63,181 bases of DNA. It comes from Streptomyces sp. ISL-36 (GTDB lineage Bacteria > Actinomycetota > Actinomycetes > Streptomycetales > Streptomycetaceae). Below are positions 42,490-52,161 of the stretch, piece by piece. The notes beneath the pieces are model-generated. The model ran no database searches. It saw nothing but the letters and a program-made list of their open reading frames with translations, and had not been told where the DNA came from. The stretch covers positions 1-63,181 of the forward strand of contig NZ_JAGGOS010000095.1 of assembly GCF_018614205.1 (NCBI RefSeq). The letters are read 5' to 3'. A program made the position numbers and the translations under genes. Within the stretch, counting starts at the first letter, position 1. Each line of letters opens with the position of its first letter.

Positions 42490-42897
42490 TCAGGACGTGC
42501 TGCTCCACCCGGCGGTCAGGGAGTACGAGTCGAGCAGGTCCACCACGAAGACGAGGGTCGAGTGCGCCGGGATCAACGGTGAGGGTGACTCCTTGCCGTA
42601 GCCGAGACGCGGAGGAATGACGATCTCGCGCCGACCGCCGACTTTCATCCCCCGCACACCCCGGTCCATGCCCTTGATGACCCTGCCGCCGCCCAGGGCG
42701 AACTTGAACGGCTCGCCGCGGTCCCAGGACGCGTCGAACTGCGTCCCGGACTCGAAGGTCACCCCTACGTAGTGCACCCGGACCACCATGCCCGGCTTCA
42801 CCTCGGCCCCGTCCCCGACGACCAGGTCGCGAATGGTCAGCTCGGTGGGAGCGGCACCCTTCGGAACGTCGACCTCGGGCTTCGTCTGCTCACCCAT
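42490..42897 (-). CDS. FKBP-type peptidyl-prolyl cis-trans isomerase
   Basis: The 135-residue single-domain FKBP has VRVHYVGVTFESGTQFDASW near residue 42, FKFALGGGRVIKGMDRGVRG near 67 and the C-terminal strand VFVVDLLD. It lacks a signal peptide and so is cytoplasmic; it speeds proline isomerisation in protein folding. The start is the ATG at 42897. A longer reading to 43131 is not supported. Confidence 0.9.
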   Translation of the reverse strand: MGEQTKPEVDVPKGAAPTELTIRDLVVGDGAEVKPGMVVRVHYVGVTFESGTQFDASWDRGEPFKFALGGGRVIKGMDRGVRGMKVGGRREIVIPPRLGYGKESPSPLIPAHSTLVFVVDLLDSYSLTAGWSSTS

Positions 42898-43101
42898 CAC
42901 AGCCTCATCACTCTCCGCCGGCGCCCCGTACGGACCAGTCGGACACACGGACTCTCCATGGCAGCCTATGCCGGTCTCGTGGCGGTCGCGGACGCTGCTC
43001 GGGGGATACTCCACCGCACCCGGGCCGCTACCCGGATGTCCCCTCGGCCGGGGGCCGAACAGGACGGACGGACACACCCGGATCCACAAGCAAGGTCCCC
43101 T

Positions 43102-43465
43102 GTGCTCACTCTCACGTCCCTGGGCCGCCACGTGACGCGCACCACCGCCGTCGGCGCTCTCGCCTCGGGGCCTGCGCCAGCCTGATGAGCGGCAGCGCCG
43201 GAGCGATCGTCAACGGGACCGATGCCACGGAGCGTTACCCGTGCGTGGCGGTGGTCCCGGAGTCGACCCCTGAGCAGGGGGTGCTCGACGGCAACTGCGG
43301 TGCGTCTCTGATCCATCCGCGGTGGGTGGTGACGGCGGCCCATTGCGTGCGGGGGACGGCCTCCGGCTGGACGGCATCGTCCGGATCGGAAGCGAGCGGC
43401 GGAAGTCCGGTCATCGACCGGGCCGTCGTTGACTCCGGCTATGTGACCTGTACACCGACGTGCCG
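43102..43465 (+). pseudogene. Broken trypsin-like protease gene
   Basis: A signal-peptide-like start (GTG at 43102, TSLGRHVTRTTAVGALASG) runs into a stop at 43183. The mature part continues in another frame: AIVNGTDATERYPCVAVVPE, then GNCGASLIHPRWVVTAAHCV with the catalytic His. The Asp and Ser regions are missing. It is a frameshifted and truncated chymotrypsin-family gene. Confidence 0.75.
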
Positions 43466-43524
43466 GCCTATGCGGACGGCATCCGGAAGACCATCCGGCA
43501 CCACGCCTGACCCGGTCAGGGGCC

Positions 43525-43722
43525 CACGGTTCGATGAGGCCCACGCGGATGGCGTACCGGGTGAGCTCCAGGCGGTCGCGCAGGCCTAGTTTCTGCAGCA
43601 GGTTGGCGCGGTGCCGCTCGACGGTCTTGGCGCTGATGACGAGGAGGCTCCGATCTCCTTCGAGGTGTGGCCCTCGGCAATCAGTTTGAGGATCTCCTCC
43701 TCACGTTCGGTGATGGGCCGCG
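43525..43722 (-). pseudogene. LuxR-type helix-turn-helix fragment
   Basis: ARPITEREEEILKLIAEGHT, then SKEIG, continues after a frameshift as SAKTVERHRANLLQKLGLRD, then RLELTRYAIRVGLI. These are the two halves of a NarL/LuxR DNA-binding domain with their expected spacing. The receiver domain is absent. Confidence 0.75.
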
Positions 43723-43964
43723 CGGGGAGGGGGTCGCCCCGTCGGGCACGCTCGGGACAGATGTGGATGAGGGGCGCCTCGACGCCGGGATAGACGAAGG
43801 GTTCGTCTGCCGGGGGTCCGGCCGCTGGCGTGCAGCATCGATCCGGCTACAGGGCCGGAAGGCCCCGATGCCTCTGCAGGCGGTCGGCGGGCTTGCGACC
43901 TCGGGACGGCTTGAGGCGCTCGCACGGGATGTCGGCCGCGTCGGCGGGCGACGGCAATCGGTCT

Positions 43965-44118
43965 CGGCAGGACGTGCACCGGGACGCCTGCGCCGGCGAA
44001 CCAGGTGAGGCCGGTGTGTCGGACGGTCCAGATCCAGTTCGTGGTGCCGATGTCCCCGACTCCGCATCCCGAGACTGAATTGATCTCGAAGATGCCGTCG
44101 CGGACCTGACCTACGGTC
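43965..44118 (-). pseudogene. Deleted relic of a third tyrosine integrase
   Basis: Within one 50-codon stretch the minus strand reads VRDGIFEIN, then SGCGVGDIGTTNWIWTVR, then RHTGLTWFAGAGVPVHVL. These are short pieces matching three separate parts of the island integrase (VRDGIIKIN, SGCRVGDIDTTDWIWTVR, RHTGLTWLADAGVPVHVL) joined by deletions. Confidence 0.7.
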
Positions 44119-44277
44119 GACGAGCCGTTCCTGCTGCAGGAGCCGCGCCCCGGCCGGTCCGGGTCGGCAAAATGGTTTGAGCCTTGGCGACGGCACCGGC
44201 AGGATCGGGTGACACCGATGAGTTCTTCCCGCCGCCGTGGTCTGTAAGTGTGCTGCGCCCCCGCGGAGGACACTCAC

Positions 44278-45792
44278 ATGACGGAAGGCACCATGCTCGC
44301 ACCACATGCAACGCCCGCCCCCACGCCCGCCCGCGTCACCGGCGTGCTGCGGATTCTCGTGCTGTCCACGTTCGTGGTCCTCCTCAACGAGACGATCATG
44401 GTCAATGCGATCCCGCGGCTCATGCGCGAGTTCGAGGTCACCGCGGCAGCCGCTGGATGGCTGTCCACGGCCTTCATGCTGACCATGGCCGTCGTCATCC
44501 CGGTGACGGGGTGGTTCCTCCAGCGCGTGACGACTCGGACCGCCTTCGGCCTGGCCATGGCGCTGTTCCTCACCGGCACGGCGTTGGCCGCGGCCGCGCC
44601 TGCCTTCCCCGTGCTGTTGGCCGCCCGCGTCATCCAGGCAAGCGGTACCGCCGTCATGATGCCGCTCCTCATGACGACGCTGATGACCCTCGTACCCTCG
44701 CACGATCGCGGCCGGGTCATGGGCAACATCACCCTCGTCATCTCCGTCGCACCCGCCCTGGGCCCGGCGGTCTCCGGTGTTCTGCTGCAGCTGGGCACAT
44801 GGCGGCTGTTGTTCCTGGCCGTGCTGCCCATCGCCGGAACCATGGCCATCTTCGGCCTGCGTCAACTGGTCAACATCGGCGAACCGCAGGCCGGCCGGAT
44901 CGACTGGCTGTCCGTCCTCCTGGCGGCAGCGGGCTTCGGCGCCCTGGTGTACGGCCTGAGCGGGCTCGGCGCAGGGAACGCGGACGAGGCCACTCTGCCG
45001 CCGTCGGCCACGACCGTGGTCGGTGCTGTGCTGGTGGGCCTGTTCGTATGGCGACAGCTGTCACTTCAGCGTTCATCCACGCCGCTGCTGGACCTGCGCA
45101 GCCTGACGTTCCGTCACTTCTCCGTGGCACTCGGCTTGATGTGCCTGTCGTTCATGGCCCTGATGGGCGCGTTCATCCTGCTGCCGATCTATCTGCAGGA
45201 CGTGTGCGGCCTGACCTCGCTGCAGACCGGGCTGCTCCTCATCCCCGGCGGCCTGACGATGGGCCTGCTCGGGCCGCAGGTCGGCAAGCTCTACGACCGG
45301 CTCGGCGCACCACGCCTGGTCGTGCCGGGAGCCGTACTGACAGCGTTCTGCCTCGCGCTGTTCGCCTTCGCGGGCGAACAGACCTCGCCGTGGCTGGTGC
45401 TCGCCCTCCACGTGGCACTGAGCGCCGGTATGGCGTTCGTCTTCACCCCGATCTTCACCTCCGGCCTGTCCGTACTGCCGCCACACCTCTACGCGCACGG
45501 CTCCGCCATCCTGGGCTCGCTCCAACAGGTCTCGGCTGCCGCCGGCACCGCCCTCGTCATCAGTGTCATGTCGGGACACGCAGCCACGGCAGCAGCCGAT
45601 GGCGCCGACACCACCGGTGCCCTGGCCGCGGGCATCCGATGGGGATTCGGCGTCGGCGCCGTGCTCGGCGGACTGACCGTGCTGGTCGCGTTGCTGGTCC
45701 GCACCCCGCCCGCTACGCAACCATCCGCTGCGGCGGAGGCCCAGGACGAAGACGGCACCACTGCGAACGAAACCGCCCGCACACCCATCTGA
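44278..45792 (+). CDS. DHA2-family MFS multidrug efflux transporter
   Basis: The 504-residue protein has about 14 hydrophobic segments, the DHA2 (EmrB/QacA) pattern LNETIMVNAIPRLMREF in helix 1, GWLSTAFMLTMAVVIPVTGW near residue 60 and RVIQASGTAVMMPLL near 110. It should export drugs or metabolites by proton antiport across the cytoplasmic membrane. The start is the ATG at 44278 with GGAGGA upstream; the reading to 44248 is rejected. No regulator is adjacent. Confidence 0.92.
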   Translation: MTEGTMLAPHATPAPTPARVTGVLRILVLSTFVVLLNETIMVNAIPRLMREFEVTAAAAGWLSTAFMLTMAVVIPVTGWFLQRVTTRTAFGLAMALFLTGTALAAAAPAFPVLLAARVIQASGTAVMMPLLMTTLMTLVPSHDRGRVMGNITLVISVAPALGPAVSGVLLQLGTWRLLFLAVLPIAGTMAIFGLRQLVNIGEPQAGRIDWLSVLLAAAGFGALVYGLSGLGAGNADEATLPPSATTVVGAVLVGLFVWRQLSLQRSSTPLLDLRSLTFRHFSVALGLMCLSFMALMGAFILLPIYLQDVCGLTSLQTGLLLIPGGLTMGLLGPQVGKLYDRLGAPRLVVPGAVLTAFCLALFAFAGEQTSPWLVLALHVALSAGMAFVFTPIFTSGLSVLPPHLYAHGSAILGSLQQVSAAAGTALVISVMSGHAATAAADGADTTGALAAGIRWGFGVGAVLGGLTVLVALLVRTPPATQPSAAAEAQDEDGTTANETARTPI

Positions 45793-45981
45793 CGCCCTGG
45801 AGGATCGGCCCGGTGGTCGCCGCTGCGGGAGAGTGGAAACACCGCACCGCGCGACGGCAGGAGCGCTCCCACTCGCTGAGCCTCCGCAACGCCGCACCAG
45901 CGGACAGGGACCACGGCTGCGGTGTCAGTCTACTGAGCTATCCTTCCCGCCACCGCACACCGACTGTAGGGACCACGAGAA

Positions 45982-47490
45982 TTGACCGGCCTGTCTGCTT
46001 TCCCGCTGCCCTTTCATACTTCCCGTTCCATATCGTTCGCGACACCCCGAACGCTGCGGGAACTTCAGATGATGCAGTGCAGCGCACACATTCGGGCGAA
46101 GCCGGGGTGGTTCGACAAGATGAACGATGCCCACATCGTCGCCAGGTGGACGCAAGAAGCGGTCGCCCAGGGCCTCACCGAAGCGCAGGTTCGTTACGTG
46201 CTTGCCGAACTCGCGCATTACGCCGCGCTGCGGGACGGACGAACCGGCGTCGAGGTGTCCGCCGTCGACGGGGTGTGGCAGTCGGACGCACTGGTCGACG
46301 ACAAGCTCAGATCCCGGCTGCGCGAGGCGGTTCGGGTTCTGGAACAGGTCCCCGAAGCGGAACGGGACTGGCATCCCGGATCCGACGGGCAGGTACTGGA
46401 TCTGGTTCATCCGTCACTGTTCTGCCTGGTGAGAGGGGTGAGCGGCGCGCCCGAGCGGGCTTGGCAGAATCCGACGGACCGCTACTCGAAGTACGAGTTC
46501 TCGGAGAGGTTCCAGTGGCTGCCCACGGACGTCGACGTCAGTGACGACGGCGACGTCGCCTTCCGTTCGTACGTCAACAACGTCCACCCCAAGACTCATC
46601 ACGAACTGGCCTCGGTCCTGCCGGACTTGTTGGCGCGCATGCGCCCGCTGCTGGAGAACGTGCTCACCGATCTGCGCCATCCGCGGCCCCTGCGGATCGA
46701 GGCCGATCCTTACGGGTGGTACGACTCGGAGCCGGAGTATCCGGACAAATCTTCCTACAGTGATGCTGCGGCCTACGCAGAAGCCCTCCGCATATGGGAG
46801 GAGGCCCAGGACGACTGGTGGGAGAACCGCCGCCCGGTCATCCCGGACGCCCCGGCCTTCACCCCGCCCGAGCTGCCCGAAGGATCCGCCCGAGTCGACC
46901 TGCGCGGCCGCCGTCTTCAGGTCATCGTCAAGCTCGCCACCATTCATCTCACCTCGGACAAGCCCGAGTACCCCGGAGGTTCCTGGCATGTCGAGGGGAT
47001 GTTGAACGAGCGGATCGTCTCGACCGGCATCTACTACTGGGACAGCGAGAACATCACCGAGAGCCGGCTGAGCTTCCGGGCGGCACTCGACGACCCGGAC
47101 TACGAACAGAACGACGACAACGGTCTGCGCGAGGTCTACGGCCTGGAGGACGAAGACGCACTGAACCAGATGCTGGGATCGGCATCGACGCCAGCGGGTC
47201 GCTGCCTGGCGTTCCCGAACATCCTGCAACACCGCGTCGGCTCATTCCGCCTCATGGACCCCACCCGCCCGGGACACCGCAAAATCCTGGCGTTCTTCCT
47301 GGTCGACCCGTCGGAAAAGATCGTCTCGACATCCGATGTGCCACCGCAGCAACCGTGGTCCGACACCTCTACCATGACGCTCGAACAGGTCAAGGACTAC
47401 CGCGAACAACTCATGCAGGAACGCAAGTTCTTCGTCGACGAACACAACGATCAGCTCTACGAACGAGAATTCTCCCTCTGCGAGCACTGA
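45982..47490 (+). CDS. DUF4246 domain protein
   Basis: The 502-residue protein matches the DUF4246 family known in fungi and some bacteria: TLRELQMMQCSAHIRAKPGW near residue 24, FQWLPTDVDVSDDGDVAF near 170, GRRLQVIVKLATIHLTSDKP near 315, then SWHVEGMLNERIVSTGIYYW, and FPNILQHRVGSFRLMDPTRP near 415. The HxE-type and late His positions suggest a 2-oxoglutarate/iron oxygenase-like fold. TTG is the likely start at 45982. The function is unknown. It is unusual in the scar zone in being complete. Confidence 0.8.
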   Translation: MTGLSAFPLPFHTSRSISFATPRTLRELQMMQCSAHIRAKPGWFDKMNDAHIVARWTQEAVAQGLTEAQVRYVLAELAHYAALRDGRTGVEVSAVDGVWQSDALVDDKLRSRLREAVRVLEQVPEAERDWHPGSDGQVLDLVHPSLFCLVRGVSGAPERAWQNPTDRYSKYEFSERFQWLPTDVDVSDDGDVAFRSYVNNVHPKTHHELASVLPDLLARMRPLLENVLTDLRHPRPLRIEADPYGWYDSEPEYPDKSSYSDAAAYAEALRIWEEAQDDWWENRRPVIPDAPAFTPPELPEGSARVDLRGRRLQVIVKLATIHLTSDKPEYPGGSWHVEGMLNERIVSTGIYYWDSENITESRLSFRAALDDPDYEQNDDNGLREVYGLEDEDALNQMLGSASTPAGRCLAFPNILQHRVGSFRLMDPTRPGHRKILAFFLVDPSEKIVSTSDVPPQQPWSDTSTMTLEQVKDYREQLMQERKFFVDEHNDQLYEREFSLCEH

Positions 47491-47675
47491 ACCTCTGTCG
47501 GGAACCACACGGTGTGCGCGATGACGCACGGCGGAGGCCGTTTCAGAGCGATCTGCGGCTGGTACTCGGCGAACCAGCGCAGCACCGTGGGCATCCAGGA
47601 GGTGTCCGGTCGATCACGTGGAAGTGGAGGAAAATGGGGGGCCGGGGTTGCCGGCCCCTGGTAGAACATGGGTCG

Positions 47676-48302
47676 ATGGGTATTCAGGAACGTGACCGCA
47701 AGGTGTACCGGCCTCTGCGGCGGGCCGGCCTCGAGGTGATCCCCAACGCTGTGCCAGCGGGCACGATGCCGTTCGTCCGCGGATACGATGCGGAGGACGT
47801 GGCCGGAGGCTTCTCGCACCGATACGACACCTCGCGGCTGGTCGAGCGGCTCAATAGGGACTGGTACGACCTGGCGGTCTCCTCGGGCCTTTTCGACTAC
47901 CAGCGCGAGTTCCTCGTGCAGCTTCCGCAGGGCACCCGTTCGCACCGGGCCGCTCTGAAGCACCTGCACAGCGGCAACACTGCACCGGCGCTCTGGACCC
48001 GGGTCCGGCTGCTGGATCGCTGGGACATCATGGGCCGAGGCGCGGCATCGGCGTTCCTGGGCGTGCACTCGGGCCACCCGGGCTTCGGCATGATGGCTCT
48101 GGACGGCAGCGTGTACGTCGAAGCCTCGACGGGCGAGACCGGCATCGACGTGCTCGTGGTGCATCACCCGGACCGCTCAGAGAACGTCCTGCGATACCTG
48201 GAGTGGATCACGCGTTACGACAGCCCCTATGCAAACCGCGAGGAAAAGCAGCGCGTCGCCGTCTGGCTCGCCGGCCGTGCAGGGGGCCTTCCGGGTCGCT
48301 GA
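47676..48302 (+). CDS. Hypothetical protein, 208 residues
   Basis: A soluble alpha/beta protein starting MGIQERDRKVYRPLRRAG, with VRLLDRWDIMGRGAASAFLG and DGSVYVEASTGETGIDVLVV. It has no recognised catalytic motif. The single-domain size would also suit an immunity or SUKH-like protein, but that is a guess. The 3' end runs to within 31 bases of an IS5 remnant, so the C-terminus may be changed. The start codon is uncertain; no strong ribosome-binding site is seen. Confidence 0.55.
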   Translation: MGIQERDRKVYRPLRRAGLEVIPNAVPAGTMPFVRGYDAEDVAGGFSHRYDTSRLVERLNRDWYDLAVSSGLFDYQREFLVQLPQGTRSHRAALKHLHSGNTAPALWTRVRLLDRWDIMGRGAASAFLGVHSGHPGFGMMALDGSVYVEASTGETGIDVLVVHHPDRSENVLRYLEWITRYDSPYANREEKQRVAVWLAGRAGGLPGR

Positions 48303-48332
48303 TGACGAGGTCCCGGACGGGCTGACTGATCA

Positions 48333-48930
48333 TGTGCGGAGCCAGATGACGAGGGCGGCCGCGGTGACGGTGCCGAGGAAGACGTATCCGCGCTTGTCGT
48401 AACGGGTCGCGGCACGGGGGCTTCAGCTTGTTGATGGCCCTCTCCACCGTGTTGCGCTTCTTGTACCGCTCCTCGTCGAAGCCCGGTGGCCGTCCGCCTC
48501 GCGATCCTTTCCGAAGGCGGGCGGCCTGACTGTCGGCCTTCTCCGGGATCGTGTGCCGGATGCCGCGCCGCCGCAGGTACTGACGGCAAGGACCGTTGCT
48601 GTAAGCCTTGTCGGCCGCGACGCTGTCGGGCTTCTTGCGGGGTCTGCCCAGTCCGAGGCGGGGGACCCGGATCTTTTCCAGCACCCGGAAGGAACTGGGT
48701 GCAGTCGGCTCGCTGCCCGGGCGTGACGATCAAGGACAGCGGGCGACAGTGGCCGTCCGCGTGCTGGTGGGCGCGCACGATGGTGGAGTCCACCGAGATG
48801 TCCCAATCGATCTCGCGGGCCGCGTCGGCCGCGGCCTGGACCTGTTGCAGCAGACGTTCCCAGGTGCTGTCGGCGGACCAGAGCCGATGGCGCTCGTAGA
48901 CCGTCTTCCGACCAGGCGACAGTCACATGA
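48333..48930 (-). pseudogene. Degenerate IS5-family transposase
   Basis: Pieces in several frames: VYERHRLWSADSTWERLLQQ, SVDSTIVRAHQHADGHCRPL, DSVAADKAYSNGPCRQYLRR, and KKRNTVERAINKLK, after which the frame is lost before TRYDKRGYVFLGTVT. The N-terminal domain is missing, and at least three frameshifts are present. Its right edge cuts into the ABC permease gene. Confidence 0.8.
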
Positions 48931-49521
48931 TCGGCCGGACAGCTCCTCGTCGGTCGGGACGACGGCGCTGCCGAGGAAGGGCAGGAAGGGCAGGAAGGTC
49001 AGCGGCAGCGGCGCGTTGCTCGCCGACTCCGGGGTCCTGGCCACGAGTCCCATGGCGGCCGCCGGCCAGGTCCGCGCGAGGACGAGCGGGGTCAGCAGGC
49101 CGACGGCGGCGATCCACTCGACGAGGGAGGCGTCGGGGCGGAAGCCGATGGCGGGCGCGACGCCGATCACCGGGGCGACGGCGACCGGGGTCTGGAGGAC
49201 GCTGCCGGCGACGTGCCCGGTCAGGAACGCGGCGCGGGAGATCGAGATCGTACGGAAGCGGTTGACGATGCCTTCGGTCAGGTCGACGCAGACCCCGACC
49301 GCCGTCATCACCGCCCCGGCGGTCGCGGCCATCAGGATGATGCCGGGCGCGACGGAGATCCCGGCGCCGAGGGCGCCGCCGAAGGCGTAGTCGAACAGCA
49401 GCAGCATCGTCACCGGCATCAGCGCGACGGAGAACGTCATCGCGGGATAGCGCAGCGCATGCGTGAGGTTGCGCCGCAGCATCGTCATGGAGTCGCTGAC
49501 GTGATGGGTGAGAGTGCTCAT
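48931..49521 (-). pseudogene. ABC-2 type transporter permease, 3' end lost
   Basis: The reading starts MSTLTHHVSDSMTMLRRNLT and shows five hydrophobic helices of a DrrB-like ABC-2 permease (TFSVALMPVTMLLLFDYAFG, IILMAATAGAVMTAVG, and more) up to FLGSAVVPTDEELSG. It then runs into the IS5 remnant. The final part, about 50 residues in this family, is missing. It was paired with the ATPase gene, overlapping it by 4 bases. Confidence 0.75.
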
Positions 49522-50190
49522 CGGGCCCTCTCCATGGTGATGCCGGTCGTGTCGTGGCCGGTGAGGGTCAGGAAGACGTCGTCGAGATCGGGTGTGTGCA
49601 CGGTCAGCGACTCGGCCCGCAGCGCTGCGCCGTCCAGGACGTCGAGTACGGCCCGCAGGGTCGGGATGCTGCCGTCGCCAGGGACGCGGTGCGTGAACTC
49701 CTCAGGGCCGCAGGCCGCAGCGCCGAAGTGGCGTACTGCAGTGTCGAGTTCGGCGAGCTCCGAGAAGCGCAGCCGGATGTGGCCGCCGGGGATGAGGCGC
49801 TTGAGCTCGTCCCCCGTTCCCTCGGCGACCAGCCTGCCCTTGTCGAGGACGGGCGATGCGGTCGGCGAGCAGGTCGGTTTCCTCCAGATACCGACTGGTC
49901 AGGAAGAAGGTGACGCCGTCGTCGGCGACGAGCCCGCGGATGATCTCCCCCATGGTGCGACGGCTGCGGGGATCCAGGCCCGTGGTCGGCTCGTCGAAGA
50001 AGATGATCCTCGGGTCGCCGACCAGGGTCATCGCCAGGTCGAGCTTGCGGCGCATGCCGCCGGAGAAGGCGGAGACCGGCTTGCGGGCGGCCCGGGAGAG
50101 TTCGAAGCGCTCCAGGAGTTCGACCGCCCGGCGGCGCCCCTCGCGCCGTGGCGGATGAGGAGTCGCAGGTTGTTCAGGGCCGCTGACGGT
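49518..50190 (-). pseudogene. ABC transporter ATP-binding protein, 5' end lost and frameshifted
   Basis: The signature FSGGMRRKLDLAMTLVGDPR and Walker B IIFFDEPTTGLDPRSRRTMG are intact, but Walker A and everything before it are missing. Near 49853 the frame breaks; the DrrA-type C-terminal region (GRLVAEGTGDELKRLIPGGH ... DLDDVFLTLTGHDTTG) is in another frame. The loss ends at the catabolic operon boundary near 50170. Confidence 0.8.
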
Positions 50191-51145
50191 CGCGTCGGCG
50201 GCCCGCCGGCAGGGGCACGAGCTCGGCCCCCGGCACCACGGTGTTGGTGAGCGTCCCGATGCCCTCGACCGTGAGGGTGACGGTGTCGCCGGGCTTGAGC
50301 GGCGGCGGGGTCTGCTCACCGCGCACGCCCCAGAGCTCCGCGAGGCAGCCGCCGTTGCCACAGGTGCCCGAGCCGAGGACGTCGCCGGGGCGGACGAGCG
50401 TGCCGCGGGAGGCGTAGGCGGTCATCTCCTCGAAGGTCCAGCTCATATGGGAGAGCAGGTCATCGCCGACGGACTCGCCGTTGATCTCCGCCCTCAGCGC
50501 CAGGCGCAGGAATCCTTCGGCGTCCCGGTACGGCTCCAGCTCGTCGGCGGTGACCAGATACGGGCCCAGGGTGGTGGCGGTGTCCTTGCCCTTGCAGGGG
50601 CCGAGGCCGACCTTCATCTCGGCGGACTGAAGGTCCCGGGCGGACCAGTCGTTGAAGACGGTGTAGCCGACGATGTGGTCGCGGGCCTGCGCCGGCGAGA
50701 GGTCGCGGCCCTCGCGGCCGATGACGGCGGCCACTTCGAGTTCGAAGTCCAGGACGGCGGAGCCGGGTGGCACCGGTATGCCGTCGAACGGACCGTAGAT
50801 CGCATGAGGGTTGGTGAAGTAGAAGGTGGGTGCGGCGTACCACTGCTCGGGCACGCCGCCCGTACCCTCCACGGAGCGCCGGACCCCCTCGACGTGCTCC
50901 TCGAAGGTGACGAAGTCCCGTACCGCCGTGGGCTGTACGGGAGGCAGCAGCCGCACCTGGGAGACGTGCGGGCCGGGGAGCGCGTCGAGTGCCGACGCCC
51001 CCGCGTCGAGCAGCCCGGGCAGACCGCCGGTCTCTCCGAGCAGCGCGGTGAGCGAGGAGACGCCGGGCAGGGGGAAGAGCGTGCCGTCCTCTTCCAGGAC
51101 GGCGACGCCGGGGCGATGTTGGTGCTCGTAGGAGGCGAAGCGCAT
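50174..51145 (-). CDS. Fumarylacetoacetate hydrolase family protein 1
   Basis: The 323-residue protein carries the FAH fold: YFTNPHAIYGPFDGIPVPPG near residue 110, DFELEVAAVIGREGRDLSPA near 133 with the metal-binding Glu residues, VFNDWSARDLQSAEMKVGLG near 165 and GTCGNGGCLAELWG near 275. The family cleaves or hydrates acylpyruvate-type products of ring cleavage. The ATG at 51145 follows AGGAG. It is the last gene of the catabolic operon, and its end abuts the ABC relic. Confidence 0.9.
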   Translation of the reverse strand: MRFASYEHQHRPGVAVLEEDGTLFPLPGVSSLTALLGETGGLPGLLDAGASALDALPGPHVSQVRLLPPVQPTAVRDFVTFEEHVEGVRRSVEGTGGVPEQWYAAPTFYFTNPHAIYGPFDGIPVPPGSAVLDFELEVAAVIGREGRDLSPAQARDHIVGYTVFNDWSARDLQSAEMKVGLGPCKGKDTATTLGPYLVTADELEPYRDAEGFLRLALRAEINGESVGDDLLSHMSWTFEEMTAYASRGTLVRPGDVLGSGTCGNGGCLAELWGVRGEQTPPPLKPGDTVTLTVEGIGTLTNTVVPGAELVPLPAGRRRDRQRP

Positions 51146-51209
51146 GTGCGGCTCCTGGTGGGAAGGGTCGGTCAAGGGGGACGGCTGCTTCGACCGAGTC
51201 GGTGAGGAC

Positions 51210-52148
51210 TCAGACGGGCGGGGCGACGAAGACGCCGCGGTCGGGGTCGTTGAAGGACTCCTTGGCGACGAGCTCGTTCATGGCGTTCGCCGTACCCCAC
51301 TGGTCCGTGACCTCGGGCCGGGAGAAGTCGTAGACGTGCGGGTGCCAGGTGTCCTCGTCGAGCAGCTCCAGCTCGGTGGTGTACTCGACGGTGTTGCCGT
51401 GCGGGTCGAGGAAGTACGTGAAGGTGTTGTCACCGGCCATGTGACGGCCAGGGCCCCAGATCTTGCGGAAACCGGCCCGGATGACGCGGCCGGAGCCGCG
51501 CATGTACTCGTCGATGCCGCGCATCTCGAAGGAGATGTGGTGCAGGGAGGTGTGCGGACCCTTGGCCAGCGCCATGGAGTGGTGCTGGTTGCTGATCCGC
51601 ATGAAGTGCATGACGTCGCCCATGTGGGGCGAGCTGAGGCTGTCGGAGAGGCGGAAGCCGAGGTGGCGCTCGTACCACGCGCGGGTGCGCTTGAGGCCGG
51701 GGGAGTTCAGGACGACGTGGGAGAGCTTGACCGGGATGGCCTCCTTCTCCTCGATCTTGCGGTGCTGCCGTACCTGGACGTCGGCGGAGACCTCGATGGT
51801 GCGGCCGTCGACGTCGAAGAAGCGGAAGCCGTAGCCGCCACCAGGTGTGTCGACCGTGCCGGGCCGCGAGATCAACCGCGCACCGCCCGCCAGGAGCCGT
51901 TCGGCGAGGGTGTCCACGTCGGTCGCGCTCGCGGCGCCGTAGGAGACCAGGTCGAGGCGCTTCTCCTCGGCCTTGCGCAGCCGTACCACGTACTGCTCCG
52001 GGGAGCCCTCGGCGGCCAGGAAGGAGATGCCGGAGTCCTCGGCGACCTTGGTCAGGCCCCAGACGCCGGCGTAGAAGTCGAGCTGCTTGTCGTAGTCGGG
52101 CACGGCGAGGTCGACGTGCCGCAGGTGGGTGAGCAGACGTGCGCTCAT
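51210..52148 (-). CDS. Extradiol ring-cleavage dioxygenase (VOC family)
   Basis: The 312-residue two-domain type I extradiol dioxygenase has iron ligands in LSHVVLNSPGLKRTRAWYER (His near 143), TSLHHISFEMRG (His near 205) and FLDPHGNTVEYTTELE (Glu near 258). It should open a catechol ring with O2. It starts 13 bases after the amidohydrolase gene, so it is co-transcribed. The true catechol substrate is unknown. Confidence 0.9.
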   Translation of the reverse strand: MSARLLTHLRHVDLAVPDYDKQLDFYAGVWGLTKVAEDSGISFLAAEGSPEQYVVRLRKAEEKRLDLVSYGAASATDVDTLAERLLAGGARLISRPGTVDTPGGGYGFRFFDVDGRTIEVSADVQVRQHRKIEEKEAIPVKLSHVVLNSPGLKRTRAWYERHLGFRLSDSLSSPHMGDVMHFMRISNQHHSMALAKGPHTSLHHISFEMRGIDEYMRGSGRVIRAGFRKIWGPGRHMAGDNTFTYFLDPHGNTVEYTTELELLDEDTWHPHVYDFSRPEVTDQWGTANAMNELVAKESFNDPDRGVFVAPPV

Positions 52149-52161
52149 GGTGGGTACCTCC

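Noticed and set aside
43681..44865. A 394-residue minus-strand ORF across the MFS gene start
   Set aside because: Its composition is Gly/Arg/His-rich and it is antisense to a well-supported transporter; only the short integrase and LuxR pieces nearby are credible.
47457..48167. A 236-residue minus-strand ORF opposite the 208-residue hypothetical gene
   Set aside because: It has no ribosome-binding site and its sequence is mostly His/Arg/Pro shadow of the plus-strand gene.
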